From the NCBI RefSeq assembly GCF_001625655.1, contig NZ_AUYB01000125.1, forward strand, positions 62,001-126,000: a stretch of DNA of 64,000 nt, in the 5' to 3' direction. Of this stretch, positions 1-8,480 are shown piece by piece (position 1 is the first letter of the stretch; each line of letters starts with the position of its first letter). The notes beneath the pieces were generated by a model that did no database searches, had not been told where the DNA came from, and saw only the letters and a list, made by a program, of their open reading frames with translations. A program made the position numbers and the translations under genes. The stretch is from Pseudoalteromonas luteoviolacea DSM 6061 (GTDB lineage: Bacteria; Pseudomonadota; Gammaproteobacteria; Enterobacterales; Alteromonadaceae).

Positions 1-306
1 ACCGGCCATAGTGTAACACTCTGTTACTTCATCATAGCTCATTATCAGCTTTTCAAATTCAGCAAGATTGTTACGCCCATGATTGGATAGCTTTACATGA
101 GCATAAACCAGCATATCAAAACCAAGCTGCTTTTCATCCAAAAGTGCAACTTTCCCTTTGATAAACCCATCTTGCTCCAATTTAGCTATTCGTCTCCAAC
201 AGGGTGATTGTGACAATCCAACTTTGTCTGCAATTTCTGCTGTAGACAGGCTGGCATCCTGCTGTAACAACGCTAATATCTGACGATCAACTTGATTTAA
301 TGACAT
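1..306 (-). CDS. Lrp/AsnC family transcriptional regulator, C-terminus cut by window edge
   Basis: The 102 visible residues begin MSLNQVDRQILALLQQDA and carry the AsnC-type winged helix (residues 4-60, with the recognition stretch GLSQSPCWRRI). The start of the ligand-binding RAM domain follows, ending in ECYTMAG at the window edge. Members bind DNA as dimers or octamers and usually sense amino acids or other small molecules. The gene lies 48 bp downstream of the YcbL-like gene on the same strand with no obvious terminator between, so it may share its transcript. The ligand and targets cannot be told from this fragment. The family is confident. Confidence 0.9.
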   Translation of the reverse strand, partial: MSLNQVDRQILALLQQDASLSTAEIADKVGLSQSPCWRRIAKLEQDGFIKGKVALLDEKQLGFDMLVYAHVKLSNHGRNNLAEFEKLIMSYDEVTECYTMAG

Positions 307-354
307 ATTTATCTTTATATTTTAGTGTTAAACATTACGCTATTCACGCAGTTA

Positions 355-996
355 TTATCCGAAGCGGCCACTCATAAATGGATTGTGGCGCTTCTCATAC
401 CCTATACTGGTATCTTCTCCGTGACCGCTCATGACTCTGGTTTCATCATCAAGCGTAAAAAGCTTAGTTTCTATAGCGTGCTTAAGTTGTGCGGCGTCTC
501 CCTTTGGAAAATCAGTACGCCCCACAGAGCCCTTAAACAATACATCTCCAACAAGCACCGACGCACTTTTAGGCTCATGAAAAACAACGTGTCCTGGGGT
601 ATGTCCAGGGCAGTGCTTAACTGTCAATCTAAGTTCACCTAACTCCACCACATCACCTTCGTCTAACCATTTATGTGGATAGAATCCAGATTGAGGCTCA
701 AACCCAAACATTTGAGCTTGCATAGGCAAACCGTCTAACCAAAACTTATCTTCTATATGAGGGCCAATAATCTCTACATTAAGAGACTTAGCCAGCTCGG
801 TACTTGCACCCACATGATCCAAGTGACCATGCGTTAGAAGTATAAACTCTATTGTTAATTCGTTACTGTTAATAACCGATAAAATCTTGTCTGCGTCACC
901 ACCAGGATCCACTATGGCAGCTTTACCCGTTACATCGCAAGCAATAACCCTGCAGTTTTGCATAAAAGGGGTTACTGGTATGGTAATAACCTTCAT
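355..996 (-). CDS. ycbL: YcbL-type metallo-beta-lactamase-fold hydrolase (glyoxalase II-like)
   Basis: This 213-residue protein has the binuclear-metal signature THGHLDH at residues 55-61, a downstream GHTPGH (His132), an Asp in VGDVLFKG near 151 and a C-terminal SGHGEDT His. Length and the opening MKVITIPVTPFMQNC match the short YcbL branch of glyoxalase II-like enzymes. That branch lacks the long C-terminal substrate domain of GloB. The likely reaction is hydrolysis of a thioester such as S-lactoylglutathione in the cytoplasm, but the physiological substrate of YcbL proteins is not firmly known. The start codon lies 1 bp after the upstream M14 peptidase stop, so the two are probably co-transcribed. 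Confidence 0.9.
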   Translation of the reverse strand: MKVITIPVTPFMQNCRVIACDVTGKAAIVDPGGDADKILSVINSNELTIEFILLTHGHLDHVGASTELAKSLNVEIIGPHIEDKFWLDGLPMQAQMFGFEPQSGFYPHKWLDEGDVVELGELRLTVKHCPGHTPGHVVFHEPKSASVLVGDVLFKGSVGRTDFPKGDAAQLKHAIETKLFTLDDETRVMSGHGEDTSIGYEKRHNPFMSGRFG

Positions 997-997
997 A

Positions 998-2794
998 CTA
1001 ATTACTCTGATACGACATTAAAATCGGATATTTCAAATACGCTTGGTCGTAATATGGAGTTTTCTCATACAACCATTCAAGCCTCTGCTCATCACTTTTT
1101 GCAAAAGCACTGTCTTCACTAATTCGCTTATCGAATGCTAGTGCAAGCTTAGGACTCTCTTTTAACATTTTTCTAGCATATGGCTCAAGTGCATAATTTT
1201 CAACATATTCTGTACGTTGAAAAATACTTAAGAAGTCTCCCCACGCAAAAAATGAATCTGGCGCCAATGGGTGCAGTAAATGTGTGGCGAGTTCAGAGTA
1301 TGGTTGTTGAGTCGAAACTTCATACCAGCCCTCTGCTACCGGAGACTCTTTTAATTTTTGCTCCTCAAACTCTGCATTCACGCGAAAACGACCTTCAAAT
1401 GGCTTTTTAGCAAACTCATAATTCGTTACTTTTAATTGCGTTAAAGCTTTTAACTCTAAAGGTTCTGAGAGCTTTGTTACTTCAATACCATGAAGTGATA
1501 GCTTTTCTACAATCGAGCCATACTGAGGCGGTATATAAAATGCCTGAGGTACCTGAACTTTAGTTTTTATCTCTTTTTGCCAAAATACAGGGAGTTTGTC
1601 GTATTCCACAGGCTCTCCCAAATATTTTACTTCTTGGTGACCCGACAGTGCGCTATCAAACTGCTTATACTTGATGCCCTTAAAACTTATCAAGTCAGGT
1701 TTTTTACTATAACTTCTTTCTAAAACCAATTCTGAAGGATAAAAATGCCTTTCTGTTTCTATGGCTTTATGTAGAGCTTTATGTTGTTGAGACAACGCAT
1801 CAATCACCCCATCAATGAATACATAAGTTCCTAGTACGCGTTGTTTGTATGGTTTTAAAGAGTGATTTTCTACAAGAATTGTAGGAAGGCCTTTAATGTC
1901 TCCCCAGCCATTAGAAAACCGTGGTGAAGCCACCCACCCTGCCAAACCTTGCTTTAAATTCCGCTTGTTCATCACGAATACTAACGGGCCTGGTATATGA
2001 CCTTGTTTTGTTAGTTTGTCATTGATAATTGGTGAAAACTGTTCTTCAAGTACCTTTGCAATCGCTGGTGCGTCACTTGCAAAACTAGGGTTAAATCCAT
2101 AGGTAATATCATATTGATAGTCAGCACCATCAGTGACATGAACATCTACATACAAAGATGGATCAAAATCCTTAATTACTTGTAATACTGCTCTTACGCC
2201 AGGTGTGTCTAGCTTAGTGTAATCCCTGTTTAGATTTAAATTCTTAGTATTTGTTCTAAAGCCCATTTTGAGCGGGCCGCGCTGATTAATACGGTTAAAC
2301 TCACTACGCCTTTCATGCCCATCAACATTTAAAATTGGGATAAACAGGATGTTGACTTTACTTAGGATATCGCGCCTTTTTCCCGTCGCAATGTCTCTAA
2401 GTAACATAAACATCGCGTCTTTACCGTCAATCTCACCCGAATGAATACCCGCTTGAATAAGCACTGTTGGTTTGTTGTTATTCTTCATCATTGCAGCAGA
2501 GAACTGGCTATCTTCCACCGCCAACAGCATATTAATATCTCTGCCCTGATCACTTTCGCCTATTTTTATAGATTGGAACTGTGTCGGGTTTGCCGCAACT
2601 AAGCGTTTAATGAAAGCATTGGTTTGCTCATAATTGGGTGACTCTTCTCCTGCACTCAGCTCAAAGTCAGTCGTCAACAGCCCATCTTTTTGTAGAAGGC
2701 TTAAACTTTCGCCTTGCCAAGGCTGCAATGGGGGTAGATGACTATTCAAATTAAGCGTTGCAGAAAGCAGAACAATACCTAAACTCATAAACAT
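998..2794 (-). CDS. M14 family zinc carboxypeptidase, secreted
   Basis: This is a 598-residue peptidase with a short hydrophobic N-terminus (residues 1-18) that resembles an export signal. The M14 zinc ligands are visible as HSGE (His118, Glu121) and DVHVTDG (His219). A candidate catalytic Glu is in LVENHS (Glu309). The region after about residue 350 is a C-terminal extension with no motif I recognise. The family removes C-terminal residues or cleaves gamma-D-glutamyl bonds, and the substrate here is unknown. The gene is divergent from the SDR gene and sits 1 bp upstream of ycbL on the same strand. Confidence 0.85.
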   Translation of the reverse strand: MFMSLGIVLLSATLNLNSHLPPLQPWQGESLSLLQKDGLLTTDFELSAGEESPNYEQTNAFIKRLVAANPTQFQSIKIGESDQGRDINMLLAVEDSQFSAAMMKNNNKPTVLIQAGIHSGEIDGKDAMFMLLRDIATGKRRDILSKVNILFIPILNVDGHERRSEFNRINQRGPLKMGFRTNTKNLNLNRDYTKLDTPGVRAVLQVIKDFDPSLYVDVHVTDGADYQYDITYGFNPSFASDAPAIAKVLEEQFSPIINDKLTKQGHIPGPLVFVMNKRNLKQGLAGWVASPRFSNGWGDIKGLPTILVENHSLKPYKQRVLGTYVFIDGVIDALSQQHKALHKAIETERHFYPSELVLERSYSKKPDLISFKGIKYKQFDSALSGHQEVKYLGEPVEYDKLPVFWQKEIKTKVQVPQAFYIPPQYGSIVEKLSLHGIEVTKLSEPLELKALTQLKVTNYEFAKKPFEGRFRVNAEFEEQKLKESPVAEGWYEVSTQQPYSELATHLLHPLAPDSFFAWGDFLSIFQRTEYVENYALEPYARKMLKESPKLALAFDKRISEDSAFAKSDEQRLEWLYEKTPYYDQAYLKYPILMSYQSN

Positions 2795-2929
2795 TCTTTG
2801 TGTCTTTTTTGTATAAAGTTGATTATATCAATATTTTATATTACGGCTTACAATGTGCGGTGATTCAACAAAAATTCACAGTTAAACGCACTAATGCGCA
2901 GCATAACTAAGGAAAATTTAACTAAACCA

Positions 2930-3757
2930 ATGAGTAAAAGCATATTAATTACAGGCTGTTCAACAGGAATTGGGTTATATTGTGCTAAAACACTGCATAA
3001 AGATGGGTACAAAGTAATTGCGTCAGTCCGCAACCCTGAACACTTAAATCAGTTTGAAGCGCTAGGTATTCCATGTATTTTGTTAGATTTAGCTGATGAG
3101 CAATCAATACGGGAAGGGTTTGATCAAGCTTTATCATTATGCAATGGCAAACTTGACGTTTTATTTAACAATGGTGCTTACGGGCAGCCCGGTGCGGTAG
3201 AAGATCTACCAACAGAAGTACTGCGACAACAATTTGAAATCAATTTCTTTGGCTGGCATACCTTGACCAACTTAGCTGTCAAACACATGCGAAATAGAGG
3301 GCAAGGAAGAATCATTCAGAATTCTTCTGTTTTAGGCTTAGTTGCTCTACCCTATCGGGGAGCTTATAACGCCAGTAAATTTGCGTTAGAAGGACTAACC
3401 GATACTCTAAGAATGGAGTTAGCCGGTACCAACATCCAGATCAGCTTAATCGAACCGGGTCCTATTTTATCTGAGTTTAGGAAAAATGCTCGTATCGCTT
3501 TTGAAAAGCATATAAATATCAATGACAGTTATCATAAGTCAGAATATCAAGCCCAATTGAACAGGCTCAAAGCACAAACTGCACCGCAGAAATTTACGCT
3601 TGGCCCAGAGGCCGTTTATGATAAGTTGTTTCACGCTATTAATGCGCCAAAAGCCAAAGCAAGATATTACGTGACATTCCCCACATACTTTATGGGCTAC
3701 CTCAAACGTGTGCTAAGCACAGCGGTTTTAGATAAGATCTTATTGAAAAACAAATAG
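2930..3757 (+). CDS. Short-chain dehydrogenase/reductase (SDR) family oxidoreductase
   Basis: This is a classical SDR of 275 residues. It has the TGCSTGIG nucleotide-binding turn at 8-15, NNGAYG near 80-85 (the NNAG position), the catalytic Ser in QNSSVLG (132-133), and Tyr146/Lys150 in YNASK. It should reduce or oxidise a carbonyl/hydroxyl substrate with NAD(P)H, but the substrate is not evident. I place the start at 2930 (MSKSILITG) because the Rossmann strand begins right there and an AAGGA lies upstream. An in-frame ATG at 2894 would add 12 residues unlike the family. It is divergent from the M14 peptidase. Confidence 0.88.
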   Translation: MSKSILITGCSTGIGLYCAKTLHKDGYKVIASVRNPEHLNQFEALGIPCILLDLADEQSIREGFDQALSLCNGKLDVLFNNGAYGQPGAVEDLPTEVLRQQFEINFFGWHTLTNLAVKHMRNRGQGRIIQNSSVLGLVALPYRGAYNASKFALEGLTDTLRMELAGTNIQISLIEPGPILSEFRKNARIAFEKHININDSYHKSEYQAQLNRLKAQTAPQKFTLGPEAVYDKLFHAINAPKAKARYYVTFPTYFMGYLKRVLSTAVLDKILLKNK

Positions 3758-3805
3758 TGATTCGGTAGTAAGTTGATCAGCAGGATTTGTTGAGACAGGA
3801 AAACT

Positions 3806-3831
3806 AAAAAAGGAGCCAAAGGCTCCTTTTT
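3806..3831. terminator. Bidirectional Rho-independent terminator between SDR gene and rplT
   Basis: AGGAGCC (3811-3817) and GGCTCCT (3821-3827) form a 7-bp stem around an AAA loop, flanked by an A-run on one side and a T-run on the other. It sits between two convergent genes and can stop transcription from both. Confidence 0.88.
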
Positions 3832-3857
3832 ACATCGCTTAAACTTAATTTAAAAAA

Positions 3858-4217
3858 TTAAGCTGCAAGACCTTCTTTTGCTTTCTCTACTAGAGCAGTG
3901 AAAGCTACTTGGTCATATACTGCGATATCAGCTAGGATCTTACGATCGATTTCGATTGACGACTTTTTAAGGCCGTTAATGAAGCGGCTGTAAGATAGGC
4001 CGTTTTGACGTGCTGCAGCGTTGATACGTGCAATCCATAGTTGACGGAAAGTACGTTTCTTAGCGCGACGGTCACGGTATGCATATTGACCAGCTTTAGT
4101 TACAGCTTGGAACGCTACGCGGTAAACACGTGAACGTGCTCCGTAGTAACCTTTAGCTTGCTTTAATACTTTTTTGTGACGTGCACGTGCGATAACACCG
4201 CGTTTAACTCTTGCCAT
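3858..4217 (-). CDS. rplT: 50S ribosomal protein L20
   Basis: This 119-residue basic protein begins MARVKRGVIARARHKK and contains the conserved SYSRFINGLKK segment, the full L20 fold at its usual length. L20 is an early 23S rRNA assembly protein. In enterobacteria it also represses translation of rpmI and rplT by binding the messenger leader. It lies 15 bp downstream of rpmI and is the last gene of the thrS-infC-rpmI-rplT cluster, followed by a strong terminator at 3806-3831. Confidence 0.98.
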   Translation of the reverse strand: MARVKRGVIARARHKKVLKQAKGYYGARSRVYRVAFQAVTKAGQYAYRDRRAKKRTFRQLWIARINAAARQNGLSYSRFINGLKKSSIEIDRKILADIAVYDQVAFTALVEKAKEGLAA

Positions 4218-4232
4218 TTCTGATATCCTCTA

Positions 4233-4433
4233 TTAAGCGAATGGTAACATACGATCGATAAGGCCTAGGTCATTCTTATGAACCATAGACTTAGCACGTA
4301 GGTGTAGTTTACGCTTAGAAGACTTCTTAGTCAGAATGTGACGAAGATGCGACTGTTTACGCTTGTAACCGCCTGAAGCAGTCTTTTTGAAGCGCTTTGC
4401 AGCACCTCTGTGTGTTTTTAGCTTATAAGCCAT
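4233..4433 (-). CDS. rpmI: 50S ribosomal protein L35
   Basis: This 66-residue protein is very basic and begins MAYKLKTHRGAAKRFKKTASG, the L35 signature. The start at 4433 is preceded by TGGAGT at a good spacing. A longer in-frame reading from 4493 would add 20 hydrophobic residues foreign to L35, so I reject it. The 214-bp gap up to infC holds a long-loop inverted repeat (4565-4612) that may belong to the L20 autoregulatory operator known from related bacteria. Confidence 0.97.
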   Translation of the reverse strand: MAYKLKTHRGAAKRFKKTASGGYKRKQSHLRHILTKKSSKRKLHLRAKSMVHKNDLGLIDRMLPFA

Positions 4434-4564
4434 TGCAATAACTCCAAATGATATTGCTTTTAATATATGTAAGTAGGCGGATGAGAACATCACTTTTTTG
4501 GCCCAGCTTACACCCTTATTCCGGCGAAACTAATTGAAATCAAAAAGTTTACTTAAAGCCGGTC

Positions 4565-4612
4565 AACACAGGTGACAGTGACAAAAGCCAAAGTACTTTA
4601 TATACCTGTGTT
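4565..4612 (-). promoter_or_regulatory. Long-loop inverted repeat in the infC-rpmI gap, candidate L20 operator element
   Basis: AACACAGGT (4565-4573) pairs perfectly with ACCTGTGTT (4604-4612) across a 30-nt loop, in the untranslated leader between infC and rpmI. The E. coli rpmI-rplT leader is bound by L20 through long-range pairing or a pseudoknot, so the position is right. The sequence-level match to that operator is not established. There is no T-run after the stem, so it is not a typical terminator. Confidence 0.45.
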
Positions 4613-4647
4613 AAATTCTTTAAAAATCGGCGCGTATTATGCCTGAC

Positions 4648-5196
4648 TTATGCTTTTTTGGCAATAGGTGCCATCATCATAACCATTTGACGACCTTCAA
4701 CACGATTCGGGAAAGATTCCACTTGTGCAATCTCTTCCAAATCAGCTTTCAAACGGTTAAGCATGTCAATAGCGATTTCTTGGTGAGCCATTTCACGACC
4801 ACGGAAGCGGATGGTGATTTTAGCTTTATCACCACCTTCTAAAAACTTACGCAAGTTACGAAGTTTAACTTGATAGTCACCTTCATCAGTTCCTGGACGG
4901 AACTTAATTTCTTTAACTTGGATCTGTTTTTGCTTTTTCTTTTGTTCTTTTTGTAATTTTGCTTTTTCAAAAACGAACTTACCATAGTCCATTACTTTAC
5001 ACACTGGTGGTTCAGCGTTTGGACTGATTTCAACGAGGTCTAAACCTGCATTTTCTGCTTGCGCCAGTGCATCTCGTAACGAGACGATGCCCGCTTGCTC
5101 ACCTTCAGCATCGATTAAGCGAACTTCTTTCGCTGTGATTTCATCATTGATACGATTCTTCTGAGCAGTAGTTTGCCCTTTTTTGCCGCCTCTAAT
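4648..5196 (-). CDS. infC: Translation initiation factor IF-3, AUU start codon
   Basis: This 182-residue protein has the IF-3 N-terminal domain (RINDEI, then DLVEISPNAEPPVCKVMDYG near 60-80), a lysine-rich linker, and the C-terminal 30S-binding domain ending in QMVMMMAPI. IF-3 prevents premature subunit joining and rejects non-canonical start codons. The start is ATT at 5196-5194. Its protein context (RGGKKGQ and then NRIN) aligns with the known start region of E. coli IF-3, and the SD sequence GGAGGAA lies 8 bases upstream. A reading from ATG at 5220 would add eight residues across that SD. The AUU start underlies the classic IF-3 negative feedback. Confidence 0.96.
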   Translation of the reverse strand: MRGGKKGQTTAQKNRINDEITAKEVRLIDAEGEQAGIVSLRDALAQAENAGLDLVEISPNAEPPVCKVMDYGKFVFEKAKLQKEQKKKQKQIQVKEIKFRPGTDEGDYQVKLRNLRKFLEGGDKAKITIRFRGREMAHQEIAIDMLNRLKADLEEIAQVESFPNRVEGRQMVMMMAPIAKKA

Positions 5197-5202
5197 GGTA
5201 CG

Positions 5203-5209
5203 TTCCTCC
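5203..5209 (-). promoter_or_regulatory. Shine-Dalgarno site that fixes the AUU start of infC
   Basis: On the minus strand GGAGGAA occupies 5209-5203, eight bases before ATT at 5196. This strong SD with a rare start codon is the hallmark of infC autoregulation. It also rules out the ATG at 5220, which lies upstream of it. Confidence 0.85.
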
Positions 5210-5217
5210 AAAAAATC

Positions 5218-5261
5218 CAAAATTAAACGTGCGGTATTGATGTCTATTTGTATACCGCACG
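5218..5261 (-). terminator. Hairpin plus T-rich run between thrS and infC (attenuator-like)
   Basis: CGTGCGGTAT and ATACCGCACG (5252-5261 and 5228-5237, read on the minus strand) form a perfect 10-bp stem with a 14-nt loop. The transcript then runs through TTTAATTTT about 10 nt before the infC Shine-Dalgarno. It looks like a weak intrinsic terminator or attenuator inside the operon. It might also be an mRNA processing or stability element. Confidence 0.6.
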
Positions 5262-5284
5262 GGTTCTAGTTATATATTACTAAA

Positions 5285-7195
5285 TTAAACTCTGTTTTTG
5301 ATTTCTTCGCTAATTTTAGCAACAAAATCGTCTACAGAGAATTTGCCAAGGTCTTCACCTTTGCGCGTTCTTACTGCTAGCTCTTGTTGTTCGACTTCTT
5401 TATCACCAACAACAAGCAAATAAGGTATACGTTTTAAAGTATGCTCGCGGATTTTAAAGCCTATCTTCTCATTTCTCAAGTCAGCACAGGCTCTTATTCC
5501 AAGTTTATTCAGTTTTTGTACAACTTCTTGGACATAATCTGCTTGTTTGTCTGTAATATTCATTATTACAACTTGCTTAGGCGCTAACCAAGTTGGGAAG
5601 AATCCAGCATATTCTTCAGTCAGAATACCAATGAAACGTTCAATTGAACCCAAAATCGCGCGGTGGATCATTACAGGAGTCTTACGTTCGTTATTTTCAG
5701 CAACATAAGTCGCACCTAAACGACCCGGTAGAGCAAAGTCTAGCTGCACTGTGCCACATTGCCAAGCTCGTTCTAGGCAATCGTACAAAGTGAATTCAAT
5801 TTTCGGACCGTAGAACGCACCTTCGCCAGGTAAATAGTCAAATTCAATGTCGTTGGTTTGTAACGCTTCAGCAAGTGCTGCTTCGGCTTTATCCCACATC
5901 TCGTCTTCACCGATACGCTTCTCCGGGCGTGTCGATAACTTAACAACGATTTTTTCAAAACCAAAAGTTTCATATGTGTCATAAACCATTTTTATGCATG
6001 ATGACACTTCGTCCATAATCTGTTCTTCAGTACAGAATACATGAGCATCATCTTGCGTAAATCCGCGTACACGCATTAACCCATGCAAAGCACCAGACGG
6101 TTCATTTCGGTGACAACAACCAAATTCAGCCATACGAAGTGGCAAGTCGCGGTAAGATTTAAGTCCTTGGTTAAAAATTTGTACGTGGCCAGGACAGTTC
6201 ATTGGTTTGATAGCGTACTCGCGCTTTTCAGATTCTGTCGTGAACATCGCGTCAGAGTATTTATCCCAGTGACCAGACTTTTCCCACAAGCCTCTGTCCA
6301 TCATTAATGGACCTTTTACTTCTTCGTAGTCATACTCACGTAGTTTTTCACGAACAAAGTCTTCTAGCTCTCGGTATATGCTCCAGCCATCATTGTGCCA
6401 AAACACCATGCCAGGAGCTTCTTCTTGCCAGTGCCATAAATCAAGTGCTTTACCAATTTTACGGTGGTCGCGTTTTTCAGCTTCTTCAAGGCGTTTAAGA
6501 TATGCTTTTAGCTGTTTTTTATCTGCCCAAGCTGTACCGTAGATACGCTGGAGCATTTTATTATCAGCATTGCCGCGCCAGTACGCACCTGCAACCTTCA
6601 TAATCTTGAAGTGTTGGCAGAACTTCATATTAGGTACGTGTGGACCACGACACATGTCAATATATTCTTCATGGTGATACAGACCTGGACGGTCATCCTT
6701 AGCGACGTTTTCGTCAAGGATTTCCATTTTGTATGTTTCACCGCGCGCTTCAAACGTATCTCTCGCTTCTTGCCAGCTTACTTTCTTTTTCACAACATCG
6801 TAATTGGTTTTCGCCAATTGCAACATGCGCTTTTCGATTGCTTCAAGATCTTCTTGAGTTAACGAATGCTCCATGTCGATATCGTAGTAGAAGCCATTGT
6901 CGATAGTAGGACCTATCGCCATTTTTGCTTCAGGGAAAAGTTGCTTAACTGCATGGCCAATCAAATGCGCACAAGAGTGACGAATAATTTCAAGTCCGTC
7001 TTCATCTTTTGCGGTGATGATTTCAAGGCTAGCATCTTGCTCAATGATGTCACAAGCGTCAACGCGCTCGCCATTTACACGGCCTGCAATCGTTGCTTTT
7101 GCAAGACCAGGGCCAATGTCTTTGGCTACATCTAGAGTGGAAACTGGGTTTTCGAAAATACGCTGACTGCCGTCAGGAAGGGTAATTACTGGCAT
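5285..7195 (-). CDS. thrS: Threonyl-tRNA synthetase
   Basis: This 636-residue class II synthetase attaches threonine to tRNA-Thr in the cytoplasm. It has an N-terminal TGS domain (about 1-60) and an editing SAD domain (about 65-225, with HSCAHLIGHAV and the YIDMCRGPH Cys). The catalytic core follows, with zinc-ligand segments MNCPGH, DDAHVFC and MIHRAILGS, and a C-terminal anticodon-binding domain (about 535-636). Length matches the family. The start has AGGA upstream. It heads the thrS-infC-rpmI-rplT cluster. Translational self-repression through a tRNA-like leader is known for E. coli thrS, and a hairpin at 7216-7236 is a possible counterpart. Confidence 0.98.
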   Translation of the reverse strand: MPVITLPDGSQRIFENPVSTLDVAKDIGPGLAKATIAGRVNGERVDACDIIEQDASLEIITAKDEDGLEIIRHSCAHLIGHAVKQLFPEAKMAIGPTIDNGFYYDIDMEHSLTQEDLEAIEKRMLQLAKTNYDVVKKKVSWQEARDTFEARGETYKMEILDENVAKDDRPGLYHHEEYIDMCRGPHVPNMKFCQHFKIMKVAGAYWRGNADNKMLQRIYGTAWADKKQLKAYLKRLEEAEKRDHRKIGKALDLWHWQEEAPGMVFWHNDGWSIYRELEDFVREKLREYDYEEVKGPLMMDRGLWEKSGHWDKYSDAMFTTESEKREYAIKPMNCPGHVQIFNQGLKSYRDLPLRMAEFGCCHRNEPSGALHGLMRVRGFTQDDAHVFCTEEQIMDEVSSCIKMVYDTYETFGFEKIVVKLSTRPEKRIGEDEMWDKAEAALAEALQTNDIEFDYLPGEGAFYGPKIEFTLYDCLERAWQCGTVQLDFALPGRLGATYVAENNERKTPVMIHRAILGSIERFIGILTEEYAGFFPTWLAPKQVVIMNITDKQADYVQEVVQKLNKLGIRACADLRNEKIGFKIREHTLKRIPYLLVVGDKEVEQQELAVRTRKGEDLGKFSVDDFVAKISEEIKNRV

Positions 7196-7215
7196 TTTTA
7201 ATCCTATTTACAGTG

Positions 7216-7236
7216 GTGACACCTACGCCGCGTCAC
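7216..7236 (-). promoter_or_regulatory. Hairpin in the thrS leader, possible ThrRS operator arm
   Basis: On the minus strand GTGAC (7236-7232) and GTCAC (7220-7216) bracket an 11-nt loop that contains CGT, a tRNA-Thr anticodon triplet. It lies about 20 nt upstream of the thrS start. In E. coli an anticodon-like arm occupies such a position. The stem is only 5 bp, so this is tentative. The rest of 7237-7427, the gap to the divergent gene, should hold promoters for both but shows no clear consensus pair. Confidence 0.3.
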
Positions 7237-7427
7237 ATGTATTTAATTTATCTTAGTGTAATGTGTGCCCATCAACGCTTTTACGAATAAGCATTGGTTA
7301 TTCAGTGGTATGCTAAATTTGACTGGGGTCTTACAGTCCTGACGGTATTGTGACCTGATGCGTGACGAGTTGCAAGGAAAAGACTAAGATTAAGTAGTCG
7401 ATATTGATTAAAAAATGAGGGAAATAC

Positions 7428-8429
7428 ATGGTGCGACAGAAATCTATAAAATTTGCGTCTTTTAACTTATTAAATTTCGCGGCACCCCCTTATGCTTTTT
7501 ATCAACCTGAAGAAACCTATAACGAAACTCAATGGGTTACCAAAACGCAGTTTATAACTGGGCTGATACAGCACATTGACCCATCCGTTATTGTTTTTCA
7601 AGAAGTCTTTAACCCTGATATTCTCGCTTCTCTTTGTGATGAGCTAGGCTTGAAATACTTTGCCACTGTAGACACTCCAACTCAGGACCCTGTTTATGCC
7701 AATGTTTTATTCAACCCTGTCGTGGCTATTGCGTCAAAGATCCCATTTAAGCAATGTAAACCCCTTGAACCTAGTCATGAGTTACTAGAGTATTTGAATA
7801 ACTTGGCACAATTCAAATTCAATCGAACGCCAATAAAGTGTACTTTTGAAATAGATGGATTTGGGCCTTTGACCATTTACGCCGTACATTTTAAGTCTCA
7901 GCGAGTTCATTCCATGGCTCATATTCTCGGAGAACCCGACCAAGAAGACCCTTTTTTAACACTACTCAATCAAACAGTCGGCACAATGCAATCACAAATA
8001 TCTCGCTCCCTTGAAGCTTCAATTGTCTATTATGATGCGTTAAAAACTCAGCGCGAAAAGTCGTCTGCTACACTCGTAATGGGTGACTTTAACGCACACA
8101 TTTCAAGTCCTGCACTGTCATTCATGACCGAGCAATTTCCAATTGATAATGAGCCTTCTAAATTTGATAGTGTCGGGTTATTCGAAAGCTTTTCGATTTC
8201 AGATAATCAATTTGAATTTGACCAAAAGCCGCCTACCCATTACTTTCATGGCGAAGGCAACGTTCTAGATTATATTCTCGCATCCAAAGAGTTTTCGCCT
8301 ACACACCCAAACAGCAAAGTAGAGTCACTGACTTATTATAATTACGCCAGTCATTTAGACCCCAAAAGAGACGATGAGGACATTCGTTATTCGGATCATG
8401 CCGCTATTGCAATAGAAATTACGATTTAA
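7428..8429 (+). CDS. Endonuclease/exonuclease/phosphatase (EEP) family protein
   Basis: This 333-residue protein has the EEP-fold motif series: SFNLLNF near 12, the metal-binding Glu in FQEVF near 60, MGDFNAH near 220 and the terminal SDHAAI near 325. EEP proteins are Mg2+-dependent phosphoesterases acting on DNA, phospholipids or other phosphate esters, and the substrate here cannot be read from sequence. No signal peptide is seen, so it is probably cytoplasmic. The start has GAGGGAAA upstream. It is divergent from thrS and precedes the DUF3010 gene by 51 bp. Confidence 0.85.
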   Translation: MVRQKSIKFASFNLLNFAAPPYAFYQPEETYNETQWVTKTQFITGLIQHIDPSVIVFQEVFNPDILASLCDELGLKYFATVDTPTQDPVYANVLFNPVVAIASKIPFKQCKPLEPSHELLEYLNNLAQFKFNRTPIKCTFEIDGFGPLTIYAVHFKSQRVHSMAHILGEPDQEDPFLTLLNQTVGTMQSQISRSLEASIVYYDALKTQREKSSATLVMGDFNAHISSPALSFMTEQFPIDNEPSKFDSVGLFESFSISDNQFEFDQKPPTHYFHGEGNVLDYILASKEFSPTHPNSKVESLTYYNYASHLDPKRDDEDIRYSDHAAIAIEITI

Positions 8430-8480
8430 TGAAAAAGCTATGCTATGATCGCAGCCATTAGCTATAAATTGGGAAACACA

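Noticed and set aside
2848..3033. Minus-strand ORF of 61 codons opposite the SDR gene start
   Set aside because: It overlaps the conserved SDR N-terminus and has no recognisable protein features.
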